DNA from: Neocallimastix lanati (nom. inval.)
Lineage: Eukaryota > Neocallimastigomycota > Neocallimastigomycetes > Neocallimastigales > Neocallimastigaceae
NCBI GenBank assembly: GCA_016946835.1
Contig: JACVTC010000002.1
Span: 2,806,001 to 2,870,000, forward strand
Direction of reading: 5' to 3'
DNA: 64,000 nucleotides
Both the position numbers and the translations under genes were made by a program. The notes beneath the pieces are model-generated. The model was not told the origin of the DNA. It was given only the letters and a program-made list of their open reading frames with translations, and searched no databases. Position 1 is the first letter of the stretch. Every line of letters begins with the position of its first letter. Positions 26,074 to 42,414 of this stretch are shown here, one piece after another.

Positions 26074-27633
26074 ATAGATGTAAATGTATATATAGAAAAA
26101 TTATATAAATAAATATTCTAAAAATAATAATTTTCCTAAGACTCTAAAAAGGTTTTAATTTTCATGAAAATGATATTATGAATAAATATTCAAAAATCCA
26201 TATTTTATTTTTTAAATTTTTAAACTCACAATAGTAATATGTATTACTTTAATTAATTTTTAGAAAAAATTTTTTAAAAAAAAAAAAAAAAAAAAAACAT
26301 TTTTATTTTATTACAAAATATTATATTTTATATTATATATTATTATTATTATTAATATTATTATTATCAATTTTATCAATATTATTTAATTATTATTTAT
26401 ATATTATAATAATATTATTATTTATATAATATGTTATCATTATTATTATTATTAATTATTATTAATTTAATATTATATTTGTATTATTCGAACATAAATT
26501 TTATATAGTTAGTTAACTCATTCTTTTTTTAAAAATAAAAATTTAATAATACTATTACAATATTATTTTAATAAAAAAAATAATAAACCAATATATATAT
26601 ATATATATTATTTTTGTGAAGTTAATGATTAAAAATGATTATACGAAAATATAATTCTTTTATCTTTTAATTTGTATATTTAAAAGCATGATGTCTCCTT
26701 TTTTTTTTTTTTTTTATGTGTATATCTACAATTTTAAAGTAATATAATAGTTAAGGTAAAATCACTGAAGATATTTAATCTGCAATAGCAATCTATACTA
26801 TTATAGTAGTATTTTAATTTGTTTATCATAAAAGTACTTTTATTGTTTTTATCATTAACACTTTATTAATATTTTTTATCATTTTCATTAATGATAAACT
26901 TCTTTTTTTTGTACTACTTAAACTTTTTTATTAATTTTAATAGTTATTATTTTATATTTAAGCTCCATAATAATATATTGAGATTTAATATATTTAATAT
27001 ATAAATAATATATTATAAATAAAAAAATTTTTCCAGCGGACTCATTATTCATTATCAGACAGATAAATTATCGTTTCACAAATACCTTTTTTATATTTTA
27101 TATATTTAATATATATATAAAATACATATATATTATAAATAAAAAATTTTGTCCGATAAGTGGATTCATTATCAGTTTAAAAATGGTTTATTGACAGATA
27201 AATTATCGTCTCACAAATACCTATTTTATATTATATATAATACATATATAATAAATAGTATTTAAACAGTTCAAAAGTTTGTTATTTTTAAAAAAAAAAA
27301 AATAAAATAAATAATAAAATAATTAAAATAAAATAAAAAAATATAATAATTAAAATAAAATAAGTAAAATAAAATAAGTAAAAATAAATAAAGTATTATA
27401 AAAGAAAACAAAAAAAAAAAAAAAAAAAAAAAATTGGTAATAAATATAAATTATTACAAGTGTAAATATAATTAGAAAAAATCTTTAAATTAATTTAATA
27501 TAAAGGAAAAAGGTATACCATAAAATAAATATAAGATCTGTTAACATAATTATAATAAATGAAAAAAAAAATTACTAAATTAATTCTTCTTAAATAGATA
27601 AGCTTAATTTAATATTATTTTAATAATAATAAA
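25207..27633. other. Intergenic, no gene seen
   Basis: AT-rich with long A runs (about 26032-26070), ATT runs and a diverged tandem duplication at 27016-27258. No credible ORF. Confidence 0.6.
27016..27258 (+). repeat. Diverged ~120-bp tandem duplication
   Basis: The two copies (about 27016-27137 and 27138-27258) share GACAGATAAATTATCG, then TCTCACAAATACCT or TTTCACAAATACCT, and a preceding GGA/GGATTCATTATC block. No ORF. Confidence 0.7.
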
Positions 27634-31878
<4,245 letters not shown>

Positions 31879-32062
31879 ATTTTGGAAATTTAAATATTTA
31901 TTAAAATTATATTAAATATACTTAATAATGTTATAAATCTTTTTAAACGTTTTTAAAAAAACCTTAAAATTGAAATAACATTAATAATAAAGAATCAAAA
32001 TTTTTATTTCTTTATTTATAATTTATATAATTTATAATATAAGAAATAAATGTCATTGTATA

Positions 32063-32127
<65 letters not shown>

Positions 32128-33002
32128 TATTAAATATAAATAATTGTGATTTATTGATGTCTTAAACTATTAATTAATTAAAATTAATTAATAAATAGAT
32201 TATTTCCAGTTAATTTTATTTATTTATTTATAAATCCAATTAAATATTGAAATTTTCAAATTTGGATTTAAAGAAAGATTATCACACTCACTTATTAATA
32301 ATCTCATTCAAAAAACTAAATAAAAATCCGCCACAAAGTGTGAAATACAAAAGAATTTACTCATTTTCGCAGAAATGTCAGAATTAATATATAATCCCAC
32401 CATTTTTTTTTTTTTTATTCAATTATAATTTTTTTTTTTTTTTATTCAATTATTATAAAAATTAGTTTGATATCACTAATATTAAATATACTCCTTCTTA
32501 AAAATAAGGATATTTCTATCCTATTTATACTATTTAAAATTTAAAATTCAATATTAAAATTAATATTTATTATCATATATTATCATATATAGCATTAACA
32601 GTAACATTGTGTAACTGTGTAACGTTAAAATAAATTATTTTAATGATTATAATTACATGGTATATGTATAAAGGTATATATGTATATATTATTTCAAAAA
32701 AAGTATTTATTATAATAAGAATTAACCTAAATCTAAAATTATTTAAATAAAAAAAAAAAAAAAAAAAAAAAAAACATTAAAATAATGTTTTTAGGTTCAT
32801 CCTTTATCAGGATGTCCTCTCTAAAATGTAACTCTTTCTAAAAGATGTATGATGAATAATTAAATAATCATTATTATTTTCTTAAATATCTAATTCATTA
32901 AAAGCTTCTAAATAACTTATTAATTATAAATATCATTATTAAGATTATTTTTAACATATTTAACATATTTATTTATAATATTTATACTTTTTTTTTTCCT
33001 TT
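31879..33002. other. Intergenic, no gene seen
   Basis: AT-rich with an (AAT)n run at about 32065-32125. The last 200 bp form the 3' flank of the ankyrin gene. Confidence 0.6.
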
Positions 33003-35690
33003 CTAAAATATCTTATCAATTTTTTGACAAATAGAATCAATTTTTGAAGGATACTTAGAATATAATAAGATATTGGAACGTAATTTATGACAGATATCTT
33101 TTATTGATTCTCCATTTTGACTAATTATATGCACATCAGCACCATGTTCAATTAAATAATCCATGAAATCTTCTTTCATATTTAAAATAGCATAGGCTAA
33201 AACTGAATTACCATGAATTAGAGAATTAATTTTTATTGATTTAATATTTTGTTGAATAATTTCTTCCAAAAATTCTATGGTAATACCTTTCAAATTGACA
33301 ATATCTTCATAGCGAGTATAAATATCTATATGGGTACCATGTTTTATTAAGTATTTAATAATTGATAAATCTTTAAGATCATAAGTAGCATAGGATAAAA
33401 GTGTACCATATTCTTCTGTATCTCCATCATATCCTATCATATAAATATAAGCATTTACATTAGCACCATGCTCTACTAATACATCCATAACAGGAAATGA
33501 TTTTTCTTTGAGTGCAAAAGCTAAAAGTGGCCATTCATATTTACTATCATATAAGTTAACATCATATCCTTTTTGAATTAAGTTTTCTATCATTTCAACT
33601 TTATCTCCATCATTAATATTGGCTGTTTTAATAATTAATGATGGTAAATCGGTTCTTGGTATAAAGTATTTATTATGAATTAAGGTAAGGAAAAAATTTT
33701 TATTTGATATAAAAAGAGGAATTATGGCTAAAGATTGAATTAATGTTTTATATTGATGATAATAAGATTCACAATGAAAAAGATTTTCAATTAAGGAATT
33801 TACCAAATAATTAAATATTGGAAAATCTTCCTTTAAAATAACATACTTTAAAATATCATAAAAATTATATTCCTCTTCAATAAAATTTATATTACGTAAT
33901 AAGAATTCAAAAATTTCTTTGGTATTTAAAAGATAGGCTAATGTTAAAGGATCAAATTCATTATTGAATATTTTATGAGTTTTTATATTAGATAATGAAA
34001 TAATAGGCTGAGTATTTTCATTATCCGTATTTTTGTTGGTAGTATTAAACAAAATTTTTACATCTTCTAATTTATTTTGACAAATGGCATGAAAAATTAA
34101 ATGATCATTACGAGTCATTTCCTTAAATTCATTATCTAATTCAATATTTTGTTGGAAAATGCTATGGATAGCAATATAATTATTATCTTTCATTGCTAAA
34201 GCTAAAAGAGAATAATTATTTTCATCTCGAATTAATTTCAAATTTTCTGGTTGATTCGAAATTATTGTTAATAAATAATTAAATATTTCAAGGTACTGCT
34301 GATAGGATTTACTATTATATTGTCTCGTGAAATAATAAGCTACAAAAAGAGGAGACTCTCCATTTTGATCTCTTACTGAAAGGTCAATGGAAGATTTTAA
34401 TTCATCACTGGTCATTAAAAATTTTATCCATTTTAAATGACCTATTTTAATAAAACTATTAATGATTAAACTTAAAAATGAAACGCCATAAGATTTTAGT
34501 AATGATACATTTATTAAAATTCCACTTTCGTGATCTTCATCTTCATCCGTTATCTCTAATAACGTCATAATTAACCATTTCAAATTATCAGAATTTTTTG
34601 GTTTTCTATTGGATAAAAAATATTCATTACCTCCTTCATTGATATTATAATATTTGTCTTTATTATTATATTTGGGGCATGCATTAACGTGTAATAAAGC
34701 TTTTTCTAAACTATTTTTTATAGAATTGGGTGATAAATATGTTCTCATATATTCTATGGCTCGTTTGGCTATATTAATTTTATTACATTCACAAGCAATA
34801 ATTAAAAATTTTTCAAAATCTATTTTAGTTAAATCTATGACTTTTTTATTTAAAATAGTTTCCATAAAAGAAACGTTCAAGTCATGTTTTGTAGCTTCTT
34901 CTAAAATTTCATTAATAATTTCATAGGAAGGATGAATATCACATTCATATAACAGTAAAAGTGTGTCTATATCAATAACATTTTGTGTTATTATTTTTCG
35001 ATACATCTCATTATATATATCAAATTTGAAATTCTTTTTAGATAATATATAATGAAGTTGTTTTTTTGTCAATTTGTTCTTATTTTTATATACGGTTAAT
35101 AAATCCAAAATAACAAAATTATTTAATTGACAATATTCTAATAAAATTTTTAAATGGTTTGAATTTGAATAATTTAGATGACTAAGCAATTCAGTAGTAA
35201 CATAGTCAATACGAAAGCCCTTACTTAATATATATTTTAATAAGCTTTCTGATATATATATGAAAGAAGACAGATAGGTTATAATATCTTGCTGATTATT
35301 TCCCAAATAATTAATGTTAGCACCATTTTTAATTAATATATCAGCTATATCAAAGTTTGAATAGGTATTTAAACTAGAAAAAAGGGGCACCTCAAATTCT
35401 TTATTGTAGGTTTTGAAAGGTTTATTCCAATTTTGATTTTCAAAATATTGTCTGTACTTTTGATTTGGATAAAAAGTATAATTCAAAGTTTTATAAGAAC
35501 AATGATGTAAAATACATTTTATGATTTCTGGAGAAGCAGAATTATTAATAGCAACCAAAAGTAAATCGAAATCTTTATAATTCAGTTTTTTATTTGTATC
35601 TTTTATAAATATCTTCAATGATTCTATATCATTATTTTTAATTATAACTTTAACATCCTCTGTGTTATATTCATTTATATTTATATTCAT
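33003..35690 (-). CDS. Large ankyrin-repeat protein (895 aa)
   Basis: A single-exon gene. Many degenerate ankyrin repeats are spread along the protein, with recognisable signatures such as ADILIKNGANINYL, PLLAFALKEKSFPVMDVLVE, VLVEHGANVNAYIYMI, SYATYDLKDLSIIKYLIKHG and YLIEHGADVHIISQNGESI; most central repeats are poorly conserved. No signal peptide, membrane segment or enzymatic domain is seen, so it is probably a cytosolic or nuclear protein-interaction scaffold. The first ~235 residues match, segment by segment, the N-terminus of the ankyrin protein at 42415-44544 (LLLVAINNSASPEIIKCIL against LLTLALENNASKEMVNFIL). That marks both as members of one paralogous family. Function is not known. 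Confidence 0.9.
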   Translation of the reverse strand: MNININEYNTEDVKVIIKNNDIESLKIFIKDTNKKLNYKDFDLLLVAINNSASPEIIKCILHHCSYKTLNYTFYPNQKYRQYFENQNWNKPFKTYNKEFEVPLFSSLNTYSNFDIADILIKNGANINYLGNNQQDIITYLSSFIYISESLLKYILSKGFRIDYVTTELLSHLNYSNSNHLKILLEYCQLNNFVILDLLTVYKNKNKLTKKQLHYILSKKNFKFDIYNEMYRKIITQNVIDIDTLLLLYECDIHPSYEIINEILEEATKHDLNVSFMETILNKKVIDLTKIDFEKFLIIACECNKINIAKRAIEYMRTYLSPNSIKNSLEKALLHVNACPKYNNKDKYYNINEGGNEYFLSNRKPKNSDNLKWLIMTLLEITDEDEDHESGILINVSLLKSYGVSFLSLIINSFIKIGHLKWIKFLMTSDELKSSIDLSVRDQNGESPLFVAYYFTRQYNSKSYQQYLEIFNYLLTIISNQPENLKLIRDENNYSLLALAMKDNNYIAIHSIFQQNIELDNEFKEMTRNDHLIFHAICQNKLEDVKILFNTTNKNTDNENTQPIISLSNIKTHKIFNNEFDPLTLAYLLNTKEIFEFLLRNINFIEEEYNFYDILKYVILKEDFPIFNYLVNSLIENLFHCESYYHQYKTLIQSLAIIPLFISNKNFFLTLIHNKYFIPRTDLPSLIIKTANINDGDKVEMIENLIQKGYDVNLYDSKYEWPLLAFALKEKSFPVMDVLVEHGANVNAYIYMIGYDGDTEEYGTLLSYATYDLKDLSIIKYLIKHGTHIDIYTRYEDIVNLKGITIEFLEEIIQQNIKSIKINSLIHGNSVLAYAILNMKEDFMDYLIEHGADVHIISQNGESIKDICHKLRSNILLYSKYPSKIDSICQKIDKIF

Positions 35691-37207
35691 TATTAAGAAT
35701 TCTGATAAAAAATTATTAAAATATATTACTTTAAAATATACGTTTTATGTTATTAAGTGCTTAATATATATATATATATATATATAATACCATTTAAAAA
35801 AATAAAAAAAAAAAAAAAAAAAAAAAAAAGGTATATTAAATATTAAAAATTAATAATGATAAAATTAAAAAGCTATATTTAGTCAAATGAATTTAAAAAT
35901 TTCATTTACATTATAATTTTGATATTTATTTTTATTGTTATTAATTTATTTATTTGTTTGAAAACAAAAATATAACAAAACTGAAAAAAAGAAAATATAC
36001 ATAAAATAAAAATAAAAAAAACAAAAAAATAAAAAACAAAAATAAAATAAAATTAAAATTAAAAATTCTTTATTCACTTTAATTTCAATTTATATAATTA
36101 ATAAAAAAAAAAAAAAAAAAAAAAAAGTAAAATTATATGTTGCAATTTTAAATTATATATATATAAATATTTATTTATGTATGGAATTTAAAATGTTAAA
36201 GTGCAATTATTTTAATATAATTATTATTAATAGTAGTAGTATTAGTAATAGTATTAGTATTTTTTATTCAAATTTCCCAATTTGCTTTTACAATATTGAT
36301 TAAAATATTAATGAACAAAAAAATACAAATTTTAATACAATGTTAATAATTTAGTTTTTTACTTATTTAATTTTAATATTTAATATTTAATATTATATTA
36401 TTAATTATTTAATAATTTACTCATATTTATGATTTTCCTTTTTTTATTTTATTTTAAAAAAATATATTAAATTATAAATAATTTAATTTTATAAAATTTA
36501 ATTAATAAAAAAATGCTCCAATTAAACAGTTAAGAAATTTTAATAATATTCTTAGTATAATTTTAGTATAATTTTTATTACAAAATAACTTTAGATAAAT
36601 ATCATACTATAAAAGCATTAATTTATGTATTTGATAAATTAAATGACCTAAATTTATAGAAATAGTCATTTGATTCAGTAAGAAATAATTTCAGTTTAAA
36701 ATTTTATTATAAAAAAATTGTTAAATATTTCCATTTAACTTCATTAATAAAAAATTAATAATAAAAATTATTATAACTTGTAAAAAATTAGAATAAATTA
36801 TTATAACATGTAAAAAATTTGAAATAATAAAAATTATTATAGCATGTAAAAAAGAAAACTTAATAAATATATATATTATCATAAAGAAACTATAAAAAAA
36901 TTTTTTTTTGCTATATAACACAAATAATATTTTTTTTTAAAATAATAATAAAAAGTTCATATAACTTACATATGTATAAAAAATATTTTTATTTATCTAA
37001 ACTTTTTTAATTATAATGAATTTATTCCTTTTTTTTTTTTGGTTTCTTTTAATTTAGCTCTTAATTATATTTAATATTTCTATCTATAAAAAATTTATTA
37101 ATTATTAGCATATAAATATGTATAAAAAAAAAGCTATTAATAAATATAAATTTAAACATTAATATATATATTATAATAATAATTAAATTTTTATAATAAA
37201 TTAATAG

Positions 37208-37245
<38 letters not shown>

Positions 37246-37552
37246 CTAGGAATAAACTTTATTTAATAATATTTTTTTAAATTAATAGAAAATGATAATT
37301 TTAAAATTCGGTTAACAAGAATGAATTAATATTTATATATTGATATTGAATAAAAAGTCATAAAAGTTATTTAAACAATGATTAATAGATATAATAAAGA
37401 TTAAAACTTTTTTGTGGTTAAGGTAAATTTTTTTTGGCCAATCACTGGGTTAATTTAGATAATTTATCTGCTCATAAATTCACAACAAATATATTTATCT
37501 TCAATGTTATATAAATTGAATGAACACTCTGAAATGCTTTTAGTTCTTTACA
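35691..37552. other. Intergenic; 3' part is upstream region of U2 snRNA gene
   Basis: AT-rich with no ORF; a T run lies at about 37213-37242. The ~150 bp before 37553 are less AT-biased and hold a TATA-like TTATATAAATTG at about 37507-37518, a plausible snRNA promoter element (inference). Confidence 0.6.
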
Positions 37553-37734
37553 ATCCTCTCAGGCCTATTGGCTAAGATCAAGTGTAGTATCTGTTCTTTT
37601 CAGTGTGACAACTGAAACGAGGTATTTTGTACCTCTTGTTGTCTTACTTATTTTTAGTTATTGTTAAAGTATACTTAGCTTGCTAAGGGCTTTAACGCGG
37701 TGTTCCTAGTATCGCACTATCTCTGGGTTACGCC
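37553..37734 (+). ncRNA. U2 spliceosomal snRNA
   Basis: About 182 nt. The 5' part matches the conserved U2 core: GGCCTATTGGCTAAGATCAA, then GTGTAGTATCTGTTCTTTTC, including the branch-point recognition sequence GTAGTA (37584-37589). Stem IIa (CAG...CTG), stem IIb (GAGGTA-TTTTG-TACCTC), an Sm site (ATTTTTA at about 37650) and the terminal stem-loop IV (CCTAGTATCGCACTATCTCT) follow in the canonical order. It base-pairs with intron branch points and agrees with the spliced genes in this window. End position is approximate. Confidence 0.97.
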
Positions 37735-38067
37735 AAGAAAAATTATAATATAATTAAATTTAAAAATTAATAAGATGAAATTTTTAATAACATTACATTA
37801 AGAATAGTAATTTCTCTTAAATATTTTTATTTTTGAAAATTTATATCATAATTTTTATGAGATTATAATTTTTTTATTATTTTTTTTTTTTAAATTAAAA
37901 ATATAATTATATTTTAATTAATCGTTTATTAAATTTTTAATTAATGAAATTAAAATTAATAATAATTATTTTTTTTTATACTATAATATTAAAATATTTT
38001 AGCTTTAAAATATAAATTTTGATATATTTGTAAAAAAAAATATATATATATATATATAATAAAAGTT

Positions 38068-38238
38068 GCATTTCGCCAAGTGGCGTACTAATATAAATAA
38101 GTGAATAAATAAATAAATAAAAATTCAAAATTTGTTTTTTAAAACTTTTTTATAATAATTATTTAATTTAATTTATTTATTTTTTTATTTATTTATTTAA
38201 TAATTTTCAATTTGGAGAAATGCAACTTGGCGAAATGC
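38068..38238. mobile_element. MITE-like element with 14-bp terminal inverted repeats
   Basis: GCATTTCGCCAAGT (38068-38081) is perfectly inverted as ACTTGGCGAAATGC (38225-38238), enclosing about 143 bp of AT-rich filler without an ORF. These GC-rich ends stand out sharply from the surroundings. No obvious target duplication was found, so element status is uncertain. Confidence 0.5.
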
Positions 38239-38463
38239 CCACTCCCATATAATGTAACAAATTATAATTAGCAAAAAAAAAAAAAAAAAAACTGTATTTA
38301 GGATACATTATCAAAGTAGAAAAAAAAAAGGACACACATATAAATTAAATAAATATTAAATAATAAATTTAAAAACTTTTTTTTTTAAAAATTAACGATA
38401 TTCTAAATTGAATAGTTTAAATAATAATTAATTATTATGACAATAATTATTATGCTTTTTATC

Positions 38464-38508
38464 TTAGTGTATATATAAAACTATTCTATAGTTTTATATA
38501 TACACTAA
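38464..38508. repeat. 20-bp perfect inverted repeat with 5-nt loop
   Basis: TTAGTGTATATATAAAACTA is followed after TTCTA by its exact reverse complement and then a run of A. It could be a transcription end structure, a tiny inverted-repeat element or a cruciform site. Confidence 0.8.
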
Positions 38509-38519
38509 AAAAAAAAAAA

Positions 38520-38697
38520 ATTTTTTTGTATGATCATCATTTCTAATCATTCTTTAATAAATATTTAGGCAGAAATAATATATATATAATAAATAAAATG
38601 GGTATTAATGGTTACAATTTTCAAAAGGTTATTTTTAATCAAAAATATTAATCTAACATTATAATTATGGCTAGATTATTACATTTACAAATATAAA

Positions 38698-38751
<54 letters not shown>

Positions 38752-38993
38752 ATTAATAATTAATTCAAAATTTGATACATCTATAAAATGCAATAATTAT
38801 ACTTCATTAAATATAATTTTGATTTTCCTGGATGAGAGAAGAGTTTTATTGTGATGCTAAATATATTTAATTTCCATATTTTTATTATTATTATTTTTTT
38901 TCCCTTTAATTATATATTAATTTATAATATTTTTAATAGAAATTAATATTTATAAATATTTATAAATATCATTAACTACTTTTATTTTTTATT

Positions 38994-39024
<31 letters not shown>

Positions 39025-39296
39025 TTATTTATTTTTTATTTATTTTATTTTTTTTTTTTTATTTATTTTATTTTTTTTTTATTTATTTTTATTTTTATAA
39101 CTTATATCAATTCTGATAGCAGTTTAGTTATTATTATAATATATAAAACTTTTAAAACAATTTATTTTATTTTATTTTATTATTAGTTATTACTTTTTTT
39201 TTTTTTTTTTAAATATACATATGAAATATTTATAGCCTTGATAGTTATCACTATTTTATAATCATTCATTATTATAATTAATATTATTAATTGAAA
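38520..39296. other. Intergenic, no gene seen
   Basis: AT-rich with TA, T and ATTTT runs. It is the 3' flank of the DM9 gene. Confidence 0.6.
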
Positions 39297-40517
39297 TTAA
39301 ATATAGGTTAAAATTTCAAATTGGTCACTTTTAAGTTCTGTGCCTAATAAACCATAATTAGCGATTTGAGCATTTTCCCATGTTTTACCAATACATGGAA
39401 TACTATCATTGTACATACATTTTGCAATATAGATATTGGTATTATTAGCCTCATAGCCACCAATAACTGGTTTACCAGTTATTTGACCATTAATACAAGG
39501 TACCCAACGATATCTATCGTTTGGCATAATTAATATTTCAAAAGAATCACAAATTTCCTGTGCTCCTCCATAGCTTGTATAACATTTCATTTTATTTGGA
39601 TCAACATAGCCAGGGTGGAGACCATCATGTATGTAGGCTCGAGCAACAAAAATAGTATTACCAAAACCATTTGTTATACCGACAGCATTTGCTGGTATAA
39701 TACCATTAAAAAGAATCCATTTATATGGGGCATCAATAGGATCATTTTTCGTTTGTTCTTCATTTGATATCTTTACACCAGGTGGATATACTAAAACTTC
39801 AAAGTTTCCTGCTCTAAGTTCTTTTCCTTCAAAACCATAATTACCACAAACAATTTCATTAGAAGTTTTACCTATACAAAGTGTTCCATTATGCATACAT
39901 TTTATAACGTAAATTTTTGTTTTATTACTTTCATATCCCCCAATAATAGGATTTCCTTGTAGATTTTTGAAATTACTACATGGTTCCCATTGATATCCAC
40001 CTGGAGGGACTGTTAAAACTTCAAATTCTTTACAAGTTATTTGTTTACCACCCCAACTAGTGTAACATTCTTTGGTTTCTGGATCAGCATAACCGGGATG
40101 AAGACCGTTATTAATAGAAGCTCTAGCAACGAAAATAATTTTACCTGTTCCGTTATTAATTCCAAGTGCATTTTCTGGTATAGTACCATTAAAAGGTATC
40201 CATTTATAGGAATCAGTGGTTATTTGTTGCGGTGGATAATAACCTTGTGGTGGTGGAAAATATCCTTGTGGTGGGTAAAAACCTTGAGGAGGGTAAAATC
40301 CTTGAGGTGGAAAGAAACCAGGTCCAGGTGGTGGTGGGTAAAACCCAGCCCCAGGTGGTGGTGGATAAAATCCTGATTGACCTTCGTTTTGAGAATAACT
40401 ATTTTGTTGTGGAGGGTAACCATATGGATTTCCAAAAGGAGGATAAAATCCTCCATATTGATTATTTACTGGTTGTTCATTATTATTTTCATTATTATTT
40501 TTTCCTCCGTTATCCAT
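39297..40517 (-). CDS. DM9-repeat (DUF3421) protein with Pro/Gly/Tyr-rich N-terminus
   Basis: A 406-residue single-exon gene. Residues 1-103 are an Asn/Gln head and a collagen-like array of FYPPPPG and FYPPQG repeats, typical of flexible or phase-separating tails. Four DM9 repeats follow as two DUF3421 pairs (about 104-170, 174-245, 264-331, 335-405), with WIPFNGTIPENALGI, IFVARASINNGLHPGY, NPIIGGYESNKTKIYV and a matching second set WILFNGIIPANAVGI, IFVARAYIHDGLHPGY. DM9 proteins in animals can bind mannose and react to stress or microbes; in fungi the role is not settled. There is no signal peptide, so it is probably cytoplasmic. The two halves are an internal duplication. Confidence 0.93.
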   Translation of the reverse strand: MDNGGKNNNENNNEQPVNNQYGGFYPPFGNPYGYPPQQNSYSQNEGQSGFYPPPPGAGFYPPPPGPGFFPPQGFYPPQGFYPPQGYFPPPQGYYPPQQITTDSYKWIPFNGTIPENALGINNGTGKIIFVARASINNGLHPGYADPETKECYTSWGGKQITCKEFEVLTVPPGGYQWEPCSNFKNLQGNPIIGGYESNKTKIYVIKCMHNGTLCIGKTSNEIVCGNYGFEGKELRAGNFEVLVYPPGVKISNEEQTKNDPIDAPYKWILFNGIIPANAVGITNGFGNTIFVARAYIHDGLHPGYVDPNKMKCYTSYGGAQEICDSFEILIMPNDRYRWVPCINGQITGKPVIGGYEANNTNIYIAKCMYNDSIPCIGKTWENAQIANYGLLGTELKSDQFEILTYI

Positions 40518-42414
40518 ATTATAACTCTTGATAATTTTTTATAAAAATAGTTTTACTATAATAAAATAAATTAATAATTTACAGATATTCAGATTTCAGC
40601 TATCCCAAATTAAAGTATTTATATATATATATGTATGTTTATAAAATCAATCCTTTTTAAATTTCGAAAAAAAAAAAAATAAATAAATAGATTGATTAGA
40701 ATACTTATTATTATATTCTTATTTTATTATTGTTATTATTATTATTTATTTATTTATTTATTTATATATATATTTGTTAGTTTTTTTTTTTTTTATTATT
40801 TTTTTAATTTCTATTTTATATAAAATTAAAAAGAGAAAAAAAAACAATAAATACTTATCTATTTATATATTAAATATATAAATTTAATATAAATAATATA
40901 CTAGGAATAAAGTTTTAATAATATTTAATTATATATTTTATAAAATTTAAAAATTTCTATAATTTTAAAATATAGAAATATAATAATTAATTAAAATATG
41001 AATAAAATATGCAGTATTAATGATTATCCAATAATATATTTTATTTTAAATGATAATGATAAAATAATAATAATAAATGAGAGTTACATGTATAAAAAGT
41101 TGTAATACAACTTTTTTAAATTATTAAATGAAACAAAAAGTAGAAAAATATAGTAAAGGATTTGAAGGGAGGAATTAAAAAAAAAAAAAAAAGTAATTAA
41201 ATCAAACAAAATAAAAAAAACAATCTTTTAAACATTTATAAAAATAATTAATTACCAATTTAAATAATAAATAATAATGGTAATAATGGTAATAATAAAA
41301 GTAATTATATAATGATCAATGGTTTTTTTTTTTTTTTTTAATTTTTTAATTAATAATTATATTATGTTTTTAATTAAATAATTTTGTTTAATTTAGCTTA
41401 TATAAACATTATAGATTATAATGAACATGTAAATATATTTAAGAATCTTGCTATTTTTTTTTAAAAGAATTGAAATTTAATCAGTGGTAATACTGTTTAT
41501 GTTGATAATTAATAAGGATAATTAATATCTTAAAATTAATTATTTTTTTTTATTATTTTTTTTGAACTATGAATAATAGAGATTTTGAAATATAAATTGT
41601 ATTAGTAATATAAAGTTAAAATATATATATATATTTTTCATAAAATAACATAATTGAAATAATTTTAATGTACTTTTTTATATATTTATTAATAAATGAA
41701 TCGTTTATTATTAACCAAATTTTAAAATTATTCCTTTAAAAAAATAAAATTAAAGATTTATAATTCTATTTCTTATTTTTTTTTAATACTTATAAAATCA
41801 GTAATAATTAATAATTAATAATAATAAATTGTAATAATGTATAGTATGGATAAAAAAATTTAAAAAAGTTTGTATACACAAATATTTTTGAAAATAGATT
41901 ATAGTAAAAATATACATATATATATATTATTATTATTAAATTTATTTCTATACTTTTTATTTTATTTTATTTTATTTTTTTTTTATTGGTATTCAATTTT
42001 CTTAAAAAGAAAATATATATATTTAAGATATTATATCAAGCATAAAGGAACAAATAGACAAACAAAAAAATATAAAATATTAAATATAATAAAAAATTAA
42101 ATAGTTTAAATTAAAATTAAAAGTATTTTTATAAATTTATTTTTAGAATAGTTGCATGATATAATATATTTAGTGAATTACTTTACTTATTATCTATTAG
42201 TTATAAATATCTTATTAAATATAATTTTTATTTATTCTATAATTCTTATTTTAATATACTTATAAAAACTAATATATATATATAAATAGAGATATTGAAA
42301 TTAAATTTAATGAATTTTTAACCATGTTATTATTAAAAGATAGATATTAATAATAATTAATTAATAATGATACTGTTAATGTCATACATATATATATGCA
42401 AATACTCATTTAAA
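40518..42414. other. Intergenic, no gene seen
   Basis: AT-rich, with ATTT and ATT runs near 40730-40770 and several A/T runs. No ORF with credible composition. Confidence 0.6.
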
